From the NCBI GenBank assembly GCA_014529385.2, contig CM043955.1, positions 146,666,640-146,730,639 of the forward strand: a DNA stretch of 64,000 bases. The letters run 5' to 3'. The notes beneath the pieces were generated by a model. It was not told where the DNA came from, did no database searches, and saw nothing but the letters and a program-made list of their open reading frames with translations. Shown here one piece after another: positions 46,192-58,396 of this stretch (position 1 is its first letter; the number at the start of each line of letters is the position of its first letter). The translations under genes were made by a program, and so were the position numbers. This DNA is from Adiantum capillus-veneris (lineage: Eukaryota > Streptophyta > Polypodiopsida > Polypodiales > Pteridaceae).

Positions 46192-46952
46192 TGTTAAGCA
46201 TGGAGCCTGATTTACCCCTTGTAGTTTTTTGTGGTAAAAGCGCACATTTGTAAGGCCCCCATTATGAGGAGAAGCCATCGTGCATGAAGGAAAATCACTT
46301 GCCAGAAATAAAAATCACTCGCCAGAAACCAAAATTTTCACGACCAAAAATCAAGGGCAACTTTTTTTTCCTTTGCCGGAATATTATGATCGGACGACGG
46401 TTGGAAAGTGGTCAGAAAATGACCGATTGCTTGGCCGGTTGGCTGGTGGTCGATAGTCAATGACCAGTGGCCGGTGGTCAAAAGTCAATGGCCGATGGCC
46501 GGTGGCCGAATTCAAAAGCGGAGTTGTCTTCTCAAGGGCGGCCACACATGGGCGGATTGGAAGGTCCGATTTGGACTTATCTACACAAGGGCGGCTACAC
46601 ATGGCTGCCTCTCATGAGAGAGGACAGCCCTTTTGGCCTATAAAAGGAGGCCATTTTTACACACATTTCATAGTGTGAAGTTGATGCAACAAGGTGGGTG
46701 TGAGGTGGTGAGAGTGAAGCAAGGCAGGAGCTCTATTAAGGATATAATCCCTTTGTAAACTACTTCTTGTTTTGAAGTACTAAAGCCATTGAGTGGCTGC
46801 TTTCCTGTCGTAGCCCACATTGGGTGAACCACGTATATCGTATGTACTCTCTCTCTCTCTCTCTACTCTATAATCTCTTGTGTGTGAAATCTATCTCTCT
46901 CCATTAAGTAATCTACTCAAATATCTATTTAGCTACGTCTTATTTCCTAACA
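46192..46952 (+). repeat. copia-2 LTR1 (5')
   Basis: TGTTAAGCATGGAG...TTTCCTAACA, 761 bp. Contains GGCCGGTGGTC-type short repeats and a TATAAAAG promoter at 46639-46646. It lacks a ~40-bp GC-rich segment (a CTCGGGG...CCCCCGAG hairpin) that LTR2 and LTR3 carry. Confidence 0.9.
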
Positions 46953-46954
46953 AC

Positions 46955-46966
46955 TGGTATCAGAGC
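46955..46966 (+). promoter_or_regulatory. copia-2 primer binding site (tRNA-iMet)
   Basis: TGGTATCAGAGC two bases after LTR1. Confidence 0.93.
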
Positions 46967-47025
46967 AAGGTTTTCTCGTAGCTAAATTATCTCAAGGAAA
47001 GGATTCCTTGAATTGAGTGGGAGTT

Positions 47026-50000
47026 ATGGCGGAGGAAGGGAAGCTCAAGATTGAGATGTTCAACGGCAAAAACTACCAACATTGGAAGATGCAAATTGAA
47101 GACTATCTCTACCAGAAGGATCTCTATTTGCCACTAGGCGGTCTTGCGAAGAAGCCCGCAACAATGGCAGATGAAGAATGGATTGTCCTTGATCGAAAGG
47201 CACTGGGAACAATCCGGTTAAGCTTGGTGTCAATGGTGGCCTTCAATGTTTCAGAGATGAAGACCATGGAGGACTTGATGAAGTCACTTGACGACTTCTA
47301 TGAGAAACCATCGGCATCCAACAAGGTATTTCTTATGAAACACTTGTTCAATCTATAGATGGCAGAGAATGGTTCAGTTGCAGAACACCTAAATGACTTT
47401 AACACAAACATAAGTCAACTTCGATCAATGAAAATCAATTTTGATGATGAAGTGCGAGCTCTCCTTATACTATCATCTCTATCGGATAGTTGGGATAGCC
47501 TTGTGATGGCTGTAAGTAATTCTATTTCTGGCACAAATACTCTTTAAGTTTGATGATGTTGTGGGTGTTCTCCTAAGAGAGGAAATACGAAGGAGAAGCA
47601 CAGGAGAATCATCAAGTGATGCACTGTCACTGGAAACAAGAGGAAGGCCTAAGGAGAGGTTCAAAAACCAAAAGGGTCGTGATCGCACAAGACGGAGCAA
47701 GTCACGCACAAAGTCAATTCTTGAATGTTGGAACTGCAGCAAGAAGGGCCACGTCAAGAAGGATTTCTGGTCCAAGAAGAAGAAGAATACTGAGTCTCAA
47801 GACAACAAGCCAACATCGGAGGCCAATGTGGCAGGTAAAGTAGAGCAAGATGCTCTAATTCTCTTATTAGACAATGTGTCTAATTCCTAGATAGTAGAAC
47901 CCGGGGCTTCATTCCATGCGACACCACACAAGCAACATTCCCAAGATTACACCAAAGGTAATTTTGGGTATGTATACTTGGGAGATGATGAAGCTTGTGA
48001 GATTGTCAGCAAAGGTACATTTTATGTCAAAAATGCTAACGGAAATGAATGGAACTTTAAAGATGTAAGGCATGTTCCTTCTCTTTGAAAAAAATTGATC
48101 TCTATAGAAAAATTGGACGATGAAGGTCACAACATTGCATTCGGAAACAAACAATGGAATATCTCAAAGGGATCTTTGGTGGTTGCCAAGGGAGAAAAGG
48201 TCGGTACACTTTACTTGTGTACTATCAGCACGCAACCTTCAGCTTATGCAACAACTACAAAAGTTGACAATGCGGTGTGGCACTACCGGCTTGGGCATAT
48301 GAGTGCCAAAGGAATGAAAATCCCTTCAAACAAAGAAGCTTCTACCATATTTGAAGTCTTAGAGTTCTGTGAAAATTGTGTTTATGGTAAACAAAAGAGG
48401 GTAAAATTTCAAAAATCAAGAAATGAAAGAAAAATAAAAAACTTGAGTTGGTTCATTCTGATGTTTGGGTGTTGCAAGTACACCATCACTTGGTGGCTCA
48501 TTGTACTATATAACATTCATAGACGATGCAACTAGAAAAACATGGGTTTATGTCATGAAGAATAAGTCCGACGTATTTTCCATATTTCCAAAGTGGAAAG
48601 CCTTTGTGGAGAATGAAACAGATACCAAGGTTAAATGCCTCAGATCCGACAATGGAGGCGAATATTTCAGCCAAGCTTTTGAAAGCATTTGTTCAAGCAA
48701 TGGCATTTGGAGGAAAAGGACAACCCCAAGGACACCTCAACAAAATAGGATTTTGGAAAGGATGAACATGACAATCATGGAGCGAGCACAAAGCATGCGG
48801 CTACATGCAGGCCTACCGCTTGAGCTTTGGGCGGAAGATGTAAGTGCATATGTGTACTTAATCAACTGGTCACCCTCAACGGCATTGGATGGGGGAGTTC
48901 TAGAAGAGGCATGGACAGGTGAACCGGTGAATTATGCATTTCTCAAAGTGTTTGGGTGTGAGGCTTTCATGCACATAGATAGAAGCCTAAGAGCAAAGCT
49001 AGATGCAAAGTCCAAAAAGTGTTTCTTCATTGGCTATGGAGAAGGTGACTTTGGGTATCGCCTATGGAATCCTGAAGATGGTAAAATCTTAAGGAGTAGG
49101 GATGTAATTTTTAACGAACAAAATATTTACAAAGATTACTTGGAAAGAAAACAAACAAAATAAAAAGGTGATGAGTACATGGAGCTTGAGGACGGTGAAG
49201 GCTCAAGGACTGTAAACAGTGACAATGTGCAACAACGTCAACCAAATGAGGAGCCTGAACTTATTCCCCAAAGATCTACAAGAGCAAGTAGATATCCAAA
49301 AAGGTTTGTTCCTTCCTTCAACCATCTCTTGATCTCAGATTCTGAAGAGCTGGAATCATACAAAGAAGCTATGCAACACGAATCCAAAGAAGAATGGATG
49401 AAAAGCATGCAAGTGGAGATGGACTCACTACATTGCAACCAAACATGGGAGTTGGTTGAGTTGACTAAAGGTAAGCGGGCACTTCAAAACAAATGGGTGT
49501 ACAAGCTGAAGGAAGAAGAAGGTGGGAAGAAAAGGTACAAGTCTAGGGTTGTGGTAAAAGGGTTTTCTCAAAAGAAAGGTATTAACTTCAATGAAATATT
49601 TTTTCCTGTTGTAAAAATGAACTCAATTAGGCTTGTCTTAAGCCTTGTGGCTGCTCATGATTTAAACTCGAGCAAATGGATGTAAATACAGCATTCCCTC
49701 ACGGTGACTTAGAGGAGGAAATCTACATGCTTCAACCAAAGGGGTATGAATTAAAAGGTAAGGAGAAAATGATTTGCAGATTAAAGAAAATCTTGTATGG
49801 ATTAAAGCAAGCATCAAGACAATGGTACTTGAAGTTCGATCGATGGATGTTAGATCATGGATTTAGAAGATGCAACTCAGATCATTGCATCTACAAGAAG
49901 AATTTGGGAGATGGGAAGTTCATCATCCTAATGTTGTATGTTGACGACATGCTGATTGCAAGTGCTAACATGCAAGACATCAAAGACCTAAAAGAGGAGC

Positions 50001-50900
50001 TGTCTAAATCTTTTTCAATGAAAGATTTAGGTGCTGCAAAGAGGATACTTGGTATGAAAATATCAAGCGACAGGACGAAGAAGACAATAAATCTATCTCA
50101 AGAGGATTACATCAAGAAGGTACTAGAAAGGTTTGCAATGCAAAATGCAAAACTAGTTTCTACACCTTTGGCTGGTCACTTTAAATTAACGAAGGATATG
50201 TGTCCAAAGACACAAGAGGAGATAGCCTATATGTATAAAGTTCCATATGTTGCAGCGGTAGGTTCTCTAATGTATGCTCTGGTCTGGGCAAGGCCAAATA
50301 TTGCACATGTAGTGGGAGTTGTGAGGAGGTTCATGGACAAACCAGGTAAATAACACTGGCAAGCTGTGAAGTGGATACTTAGGTATCTAAAAGAAACAAC
50401 AACAAATGCTTTGAATTTTGGAGGAACTGATATTTTTCTAGAAGAGTATGCTCATGCAGATATGGCAGGTGCCAAAGATACTCAAAGGAGCACTACTGGC
50501 TATGTCTTCACGGTTGGAGGCATAGCAGTAAGATGGGCTTCAAATCTGCAGAAAGTGGTCTCACTTTCTACCACGGAAGCAGAGTATGTAGCAATGACGG
50601 AGGCAAGCAAAGAAATTATGTGGCTTCATAGATTCTTAGAAGAGCTTGGATTCAAACAAGACAATTGTGTCTTATAGAGTGATAGCCAAAGCGCTATTCA
50701 TCTTGCAAAGAACTTAGCCTTTCATTCAAGGAAAAAGAACATTGAGGTGAGACTCTCACTTCATACGCACTCTTTTGGAAGAGGGACAGCTAAAGCTAGG
50801 AAAGGTGCATACAAGTGAAAATCCTACTAACATGTTTACAAAGGTGGTCAACAAGGAGAAGTTGAGCTTTTGCTCATCTTCAATCGGCATTCAAGGATAA
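47026..50900 (+). pseudogene. copia-2 gag-pol polyprotein (decayed)
   Basis: From ATG 47026 (MAEEGKLKIEMFNGKNYQHW) to TAA 50898-50900. Gag is UBN2-like, with a TAG at 47356-47358 and a shift near 47545. The zinc knuckle reads CWNCSKKGHVKKDF, the last Cys replaced by Phe. The protease motif is IVEPGASFHAT in place of DSGAS, so the catalytic Asp is gone. Integrase keeps WHYRLGHMS, CENCVYGK, CLRSDNGGEY and PQQNRILERMN. RT keeps DVNTAFPHGDLEEEIYM, YGLKQASRQWY and LYVDDMLIAS, with a 1-nt shift near 49670. RNase H has YAHADMAGAKDTQRS and STTEAEYVAM, then a TAG at 50675-50677. Tnt1/Tork lineage by motif. Function lost. Confidence 0.88.
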
Positions 50901-50960
50901 GAAGCCAGGATGGAAAGCAGTCACAGGTTTGGTTTGGAGATCAGTCTCCAAGTGGGATAT

Positions 50961-51540
50961 TGTTAAGTATGGAGCCTGATTTACCCCTTGTAATTTTCTA
51001 TGGTAAAAGCGCACATTTGTAAGGCCCCCATTATGAGGAGAAGCCATCGTGCGTGAAGAAAAATCACTCGCCGGAAACCAAAATTTTCACGGCCGAAAAT
51101 CAGGGGCAACTTTAGGGGCCTCGGGGACACAAGCCCCCGAGACTTTTTTTCCTTCTCCAGAATATTCCTTTTCGCCGGAATATTATGACCGGACGGCGGC
51201 CGGACGACCGATCGGTTGGCTGGTTGGCCGGTGGCCGGTAGTCAATGACCGGTGGCCAGTGGTCGGAAGTCAATGGCCGGTGGTTGGTGGTCAAATTCAA
51301 TGGCGGGTGGCTGAATTCAAAAGCAGACTTGTCTTCTCAAGGGCAACCACACATGGGCGGATTGGAGGGTCCGATTTGGACTTATCTACACAAGGGCGGC
51401 TACACATGGCAGCCTCTCATGAGAGAGGACAACCCTTTTGGACTATAAAAGGACGCCATTTCTACACACATTTCATAGTGTGAAGTTGATGCAACAAGGT
51501 GGGTGTGAGGTGGTGAGAGTGAAGCAAGGCAAGAGATCTA
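50961..51540 (+). repeat. copia-2 LTR2 (truncated by the duplication)
   Basis: Starts TGTTAAGTATGGAG and is cut at 51540, lacking the last ~220 bp of the LTR. Confidence 0.9.
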
Positions 51541-52023
51541 TTGGAGGAACTGATATTTTTCTAGAAGGGTATGCTCATGTAGATATGGCAGGTGACAAAG
51601 ATACTCAAAGGAGCACTACTGGCTATGTCTTCACGGTTGGAGGCATAGCAGTAAGATGGGCTTCAAATCTGCAGAAAGTGGTCTCACTTTCTACCACGGA
51701 AGCAGAGTATGTAGCAATGACGGAGGCAAGCAAAGAAATTCTGTGGCTTCATAGATTCTTAGAAGAGCTTGGATTCAAACAAGACAATTGTGTCTTGTAT
51801 AGTGATAGCCAAAGCGCTATTCATCTTGCAAAGAACTTAGCCTTTCATTCAAGGACAAAAAACATTGAGGTGAGACTCTCACTTCATAAGCACTCTTTTG
51901 GAAGAGGGACAACTAAAGCTAGGAAAGGTGCATACAAGTGAAAATCCTACTAACATGTTTACAAAGGTGGTCAACAAGGAGAAGTTGAGCTTTTGCTCAT
52001 CTTCAATCGGCATTCAAGGATAA
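51541..52023 (+). pseudogene. copia-2 repeated RNase H C-terminus
   Basis: Second copy of the RNase H end: VDMAGDKDTQRSTTGY, STTEAEYVAM and LYSDSQSAIHLAKN. It keeps the Tyr codon (TAT) that is TAG in the first copy, so the first-copy stop arose after the duplication. No start of its own. Confidence 0.85.
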
Positions 52024-52083
52024 GAAGCCAGGATGGAAAGCAGTCACAGGTTTGGTTTGGAGATCAGTCTCCAAGTGGGATAT

Positions 52084-52885
52084 TGTTAAGTATGGAGCCT
52101 GATTTACCCCTTGTAATTTTCTATGGTAAAAGCGCACATTTGTAAGGCCCCCATTATGAGGAGAAGCCATCGTGCGTGAAGAAAAATCACTCGCCGGAAA
52201 CCAAAATTTTCACGGCCGAAAATCAGGGGCATTTTTAGGGGCCTCGGGGACACAAGCCCCCGAGATTTTTTTTCCTTCTCCGGAATATTCCTTTTCGTCA
52301 GAATATTATGACCGGACGGCGGTCGGACGACCGATCGGTTGGCCGGTTGGCCGGTGGCCGGTAGTCAATGACCGGTGGCCAGTGGTCGGAAGTCAATGGC
52401 CGGTGGTTGGTGGCCAAATTCAATGGCGGGTGGCTGAATTCAAAAGCGGACTTGTCTTCTCAAGGGTAGCCACACATGGGCGGATTGGAGGGTCCGATTT
52501 GGACTTATCTACACAAGGGCGGCTACACATGGCTACCTCTCATGAGAGAGGGCAGCCCTTTTGGCCTATAAAAGGACACCATTTCTACACATATTTCATA
52601 GTGTGAAGTTGATGCAACAAGGTGGGTGTGAGGTGGTGAGAGTGAAGCAAGGCAGGAGATCTATTAAGGGTATAATCCCTTTGTAAACTACTTCTTGTTT
52701 TGAAGTACTAAAGGCATTGAGTGACTGCTTTCCCGCGTGGACGTAGCCCACATTGGGTGAACCATGTATATCATGTGTACTCTCTCTCTCTCTCTCTACT
52801 CTATAGTCTCTTGTGTGTGAAATCTATCTCTCTCCATTAAGTAATCTACTCAAATATCTATTTAGCTACGTCTTATTTCCTAACA
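52084..52885 (+). repeat. copia-2 LTR3 (3')
   Basis: TGTTAAGTATGG...TTTCCTAACA, 802 bp, complete, adjoining target duplication CCAAG. Confidence 0.92.
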
Positions 52886-52890
52886 CCAAG

Positions 52891-55800
52891 CTCCCCATCA
52901 TGACGAGAGAACACCTAGGAAGCCTCCTTGTGAGACTTCCAAAAGAGGTCTCTCTCTGATTTGGGAAGAAGAAGAGGATCCCTATGAAGGGCTCAAAAAT
53001 TTTCTCCTTGATGACGCATCTCCTTCTCAAAGGAGAACTCAAGAGCCTCCATTGAAGGAACGAGAAAGAAGTGAGTCTCCCACCACCTCGGTGGAGATGG
53101 CTCCACAAAGACGACGGGCTAAACACTCTCCATCGCCTCCAAAACGGAGAAGACCATTGCATACTTCTCCACACCATACTTCAAAGAGGAATAACAAAAA
53201 GCAAGAGAAGAAAAAGGCAAGAAAGAGGACACCCTCTTCTCCATCTTCTTTATCCTCTTCCTCTTATAAAAGTGATGGTGAAGACAACAAAGATCAAGGC
53301 AAGAAAAAGGCAAGAAAGAGGTCACCATCTTCTCCATCTTCCTCAAATTCTTCATCTTTTGAAGAAAGTGATGGTGCAACCTTTGAAACATCAAAAAGAA
53401 GAGGCCATAGAAAATCCTATGCCGCATGGAAGAGGTCATCCAAGCTCAAGAAGTTCAAAGAGGGGGAGAAGAGAATCTCTTTCCTTACCTAAGATGGCAC
53501 TTTTGGTGCTATGGACAAATTCTTGGCCTTTATCCAACAATTCAATGCGGCTTTTGGAGGTGAGGGCTTCATGGAGTCCTCTAATCTATGCCATGTAGCT
53601 ATGCACTTTCAAAAGTCCGCCAGAAAATGGTGGTCTAGCCTACGGGCCAACGGTGAAGCTCCACGAACATGGAAGGCTTTAAGAGCTTCCATTATGAAGC
53701 AGTTTTTGGCCACCGATGCCAAAGAAAAAGTACTCATCGAATGGAGAAGCTTGAAGCTCTCTCCCTATGAATCCATCCACAAATATGTAGACAAGTTTTG
53801 GGACCTACAACTCAAAGCCACTGTCTTCAAAAAGTTGGATTTTGGAGAGCAAAAGTAGCAATTTTATGCAGGCTTAACCGAAGAAATGGCATAGTATGCC
53901 AACTCCCAAAGGCCACGCACCATATTGGCGGTAAACATCATACTATGGTGGCCTCTCGAATCAATTTCCAAACAAGGGCTAAGAGGAATCTAAGCCCCCT
54001 GAAAACAAGGGTTCCAATGAGCCTAAGGGGAAGGACAATGTCCAAAAGTCTCCTAAGGGAAATTCCAACAAAGCTAAGGAGAAGGGAGTTTACAAAGGCA
54101 AAAATAAACTCTCTCCTGAAGAGCTTGAGCGTTATCGCAAGGATAACTGGTGTTTCAAGTGCAGCAAACAAGGGCATGTGTACCACGCTTGTCCGCAAAA
54201 GAACAACTTCCATGATCCTCCTAGAGCTACCTTGGTCGAAATCCAAGAGGAGGAAACTCACCACAAAGGATATCCTCTATGCCATGCTTGGGGAAAGGTA
54301 AGAGAACATGATGCTTTTATTCTCTTTTACCCAGGTTCTACTCACAATTTTATATCTATAGAGTTGGCCACCAAGCTAGGCATACAAGCCTACGAGTTGG
54401 GAGATGTCCTACCCATAGACGGTACTTTCAAGGGGCAAGAAGCTTTAGTCACTCCCTTAATCGGGAAATTGAGGCTCTATGTCCAAAGCTATGTGGACAA
54501 AGAGGACTTCTTTATGTCTCCTCTCAAGCATGAGGATGTAATCCTAGGGGCACCATGGTTTGATCACATGGCTGGCAATGTTAAATTCCCTAAAAGGAGA
54601 ATCTACTTTAAGTTCAGGGAAAAAGATAGGTATATACATGCTAAGGAAATGGGTAACACTATACCCATTGCACATACACAAGCTTTCAACAAGTCAATAA
54701 AGAGCTCTATTTCTGTGTACGTGATTTTTGTTAAGATTCTCAAAATGAACCTAGTGTTTTAGCAAAAGAAAATATACACAATCAAAAGGAATTAGAGTTA
54801 TCCAATTTTCTAAAGGGGTTTCAAGATGTCTTTATTGACGACATCCCTTATGAGCTACCTCCTAAACGAGGCAATGACGACCATGCAATTGAACTTCTTC
54901 CAGGAAGTTCACCGCCTAACAAATCTCCTTATAGAGTTTCTCAAGCTCAACAAGAGGAGATTATGCGGCAAGTGCATGAGCTAGTTGAGAAGGGCATGGT
55001 TAGGCCTAGCTCATCTCCATTTTGTTCTCCTGTGCTACTAGTGCAAAAGAAAGACGGCACATATCGTATGTGTGTCGACTATAGGGCACTAAATAGGATC
55101 ACTATCAAGAATAGGTTTCCCGTTCCACGGGTAGAAGACCTATTTGATAAGCTACAAGGGTCCACATACTTTAGTAGGATTGACCTAAAAAGTGGCTATC
55201 GTCAAATAAGGATAGTTGATCAAGACATTGTAAAGACCGCATTTCGCACTACTTTTGGTCTTTACAAATACATTGTCATGCCTTTTGGCTTGACCAATGC
55301 ACCAGCCACATTCAACCGCTTGATGGAGAAGCTATTCAGGCCTCACCGAACCTTGACTGGAGAGTTCTTTGATGATATCATCATCTACTCTAAATCATTA
55401 GATGAACACAAGCAACATCTCCAGGTAATATTTCAAGTTCTAAGAGAAATAAACTTTATGTTAATCGAAAGAAAAGTGAATTTTTCTTACAAGAGATTCA
55501 GTATTTAGGTCACATTATGTCTCAAGATGGCATCCAAATGGATCCATCAAAGTTAGAGGTAATAAAAGGATGGCCTTAACCAAGGAATCTTCATGAGTTA
55601 AGAAGCTTTATAGGTATGTGCGTATACTATAGACGCTTCATAGAAAAGTTCTCACTAATAGCAGGACCATTACATGACCTAACAAAGAAAAACGTGAGGT
55701 ACACATGGTCTGCCAAGGAGAACAATGCTTTCGAAAATCTTAAAGAAAACCTTATCTCTCAACCTGTGCTTACATTACCGGATCTCTCAAAGCCATTTGA

Positions 55801-57640
55801 GGTCCAATGTGATGCTTGTGGTGATTACCTTGGAGTTTTTTTGCTTCAAGAAGGGAACACCATAGGGTATGAAATTTGAAGGCTCAACCCTATTGAGCAA
55901 GCTCTAGGCATATATGAAAAGGAACTCCTTGCAGTTATACATGCCTTAGACTCATGGAAGCACTATTTATTGGGGACTCCTTTCATTCTACGAACGGATC
56001 ACCAAAGTCTTAAGTACTTCATGATGCAGACCAAGCTCTCCGACAAACAAATGAGGTGGGCAAATTTCCTTTCGCAATTTAATTTTCATATTGCTCACAC
56101 TGCTAGCAAGCATAATCAAGTAGCCGATGCACTCTCAAGAGGGCCAAGAGTGAATGCGGTTTCCATAGCAACTCACAATGATCTATCTTCTATGATAGAT
56201 GAGTATGCTATTGATCCCAATTTTAGAGATGTGATTTCATCCCTTGCACTAGGGAAGAAAGAGCATTTATTTTACAAGATGGTTATCTTCTCTATGGCAA
56301 TATACAATGCCTTACTAGCTCACTACATGAGAAAGTAATGTATGAATCTCATGTTCCTCCTCATGAAGGGCATAGAGGGATTCAGTCTACCCTAAAGGGG
56401 ATTGAAACATATTTCTATTGGCCTACCATGAAAGCAAACATACAAGAGTATGTTTCTAAATGTGTGGTATGCCAAAACACAAAGTTTGATAGAGGGAAGC
56501 AACTTGGATTGCTTCAACCTTTGCCAATCCCTAATTCACCATGGGAGAGCATATCCATGGATTTTATCTTTGGATTGCCTAAGTCTATCCATGGGAATAC
56601 AGGAATATGGACGATATTAGACAGCTTTAGTAAACAAGCTCATTTTATATATGTCAAAAAGACTATCAAAACCCATCAAATGGAAACCCTCTTCATTTCA
56701 CAAATCTTCAAGTACCATGGCTTGCCAATGTCCATAGTGTCGGATAGAGATCGTAGAATGACCAGTAATTTTTGGAAGGGTCTCTTTGAGAATTTAGGAA
56801 CAAGGCTAAACTTCTCTTCGGCCTATCACCCGCAAACGGATGGCCAAAGTGAAGTAGCTAACCTAACAATTCTCGATCTACTAAAAGCCTATGTAACGGA
56901 AGTAGATCAAAGATCCAAATGGGAGAAGTACTTACCCTTAGTGGAGTATGCCTACAATAACACTGTACATACTTCCACGGGAAAAGAAACTTTTGAGGTA
57001 ATTGAGGGAAGATAAAAAAGTCCCTTGCTACTTAAGGTATACGGGAAGATCTTCCAGCTGCAGATGAGTATAGCCGAGACCTACAAGAATCTTTCCAAAA
57101 GATTAAGGATGTTATCTCTATCTCACAGCAAAGGCAGAAAGCTGCTGCTGACAAGCACAGAAGATCCCAAGCCTTTAAATAAAATGATTGGGTCTTATTA
57201 AAATTTCCCAAGGCTCAATTAAGGTACACGACGGGAAAGAATCCTACGGGACACCAAAAGTACTATGCTAATTCAGCAAAAGGTACTATGGTCCCTTCCA
57301 GATTCTTAGGCCAATCAATGAGATGGCCTATCAACTCAAGTTGCCCAACCATTGGCTCATACACAATGCTTTCCATGTGAGCCTACTAAAGCCTTACAAA
57401 GAAGATCCACCTCAAGAACCAACTATTGAAGACCCACCAAAGATTGAGGACCAAGAAGAGGTGATGCAACCCGAGTCCATTCTCCGACATGAAGACAAGG
57501 TACTAAGAGGCGGTAAGACTATTCAACAATATCTTATTAAGTTTAAGAATCATCCTTTTGAAGATGGTAGATGGATGCAAGGCATACAATTAAAGGATAA
57601 CCTAAACCTTGTCAATGCTTACAATGCTTCCCAAGAGTAA
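52891..57640 (+). pseudogene. chromovirus gag-pol polyprotein (decayed)
   Basis: Gag: a Ser/Lys-rich segment (KKARKRTPSSPSS repeated), then a retrotransposon gag domain (ARKWWSSLRANGEAPRTW, 53625-53680) and zinc knuckle CFKCSKQGHVYHAC. The protease motif is LFYPGSTHNFIS where DSGSTHNF is expected, so the catalytic Asp is Tyr. RT: CVDYRALNRITIKNRFPVP, FSRIDLKSGYRQI, MPFGLTNAPATFN and FFDDIIIYS (F in place of Y of YxDD). RNase H: LRTDHQSLKYFM and HNQVADALSR. Integrase: EGHRGIQSTLKGI, the zinc site ending CVVCQNTK, SMDFIFGLPKS, SDRDRRMTSNFW and AYHPQTDGQSEVAN. The C-terminal chromodomain-like tail (57440-57640) reads QQYLIKFKNHPFEDGRW. Stops at 53490-53492, 53856-53858, 55506-55508 and 57013-57015, plus shifts. 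Chromodomains steer integration to heterochromatin in this clade. Confidence 0.88.
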
Positions 57641-57976
57641 GCAAATGTACAAATGTTAAAAATGAACAAAAATTTTGTCTTATAAGACACTCTTTTTCTT
57701 TATTGTGCACAAAAATGAAGTAGTATGCATGCTTAGATCAAGCTTGCAGAGACGACGTCTCCCGAACACTAAGTAGAGCTTGTCACTCGACCATGGAAGA
57801 TGATAGGAGTAATGTGTAGACATGCTTGCGGTAGCCTCATGCTCTCAAGCGCCAAATAGACTAGTCATCCACTGTGGAATGATGTCGTAGGGTAACATAG
57901 GGATCCTCTATTCGCTAAGGAAAGGACTAATGAATATGCTTTATTTTCTCCACCCCATAGTCAAGGACGATTATGA
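57641..57976 (+). other. chromovirus 3' untranslated region
   Basis: Non-coding link between the pol end and the 3' LTR. The expected polypurine tract is weak (AAGGACGA near 57963-57970). Confidence 0.5.
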
Positions 57977-58353
57977 TTTCATAATAATAAATATCTAATT
58001 CTCCTAAATGATTTTCTCATGTTAAATTGATCATTTAATATGGGGAAGTGCCACGGGAGAAAAAGCTAGAATATTGGTTAAGCTAGCAGACCGGCCACAA
58101 TAGGGATCCAAAGGAGGGAAAATAGGGATTGAAAGGGGGGGACATCTGTAAAAGATCCATGTGCAACAATGGGCTTAAAAGACCCTAAGGTTCAGCCCAT
58201 TAAGACTTCCAAAATGCTAAGGTTCCAAAGTTCAAAGGTTGTGTCCAAAGGTCAAACATTGAGGAAATTGGATGATTTGTGTGTATCCCAAAAGTCTTTA
58301 GCAATCCCTACAGAGGAGGGGGCGAGCCTTGCAAGTAGGGGATGAGAGATAAA

Positions 58354-58396
<43 letters not shown>

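Larger units (their letters stand above)
50418..52663 (+). repeat. 1123-bp tandem duplication of the copia-2 3' end
   Basis: Unit 1 is 50418-51540 and unit 2 is 51541-52663. Each runs from within RNase H (GGAGGAACTGATATTTTTC) through the pol end and most of an LTR. The offset is 1123 at every landmark checked (RNase H start, LTR start, GAGATCTA near the LTR end). The junction (ATCTATT|GGAGG) shows only a 2-bp TT overlap. Confidence 0.92.
46192..52885 (+). mobile_element. Ty1/copia retrotransposon copia-2 with a duplicated 3' end
   Basis: LTR1 46192-46952, tRNA-iMet primer site 46955-46966, gag-pol 47026-50900, partial LTR2 50961-51540, repeated RNase H end 51541-52023, LTR3 52084-52885, and target duplication CCAAG (46187-46191 and 52886-52890). 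The third LTR and repeated RNase H come from a 1123-bp tandem duplication. The pol proteins are Tnt1/Tork-like. Multiple stops and shifts; inactive. Confidence 0.93.
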
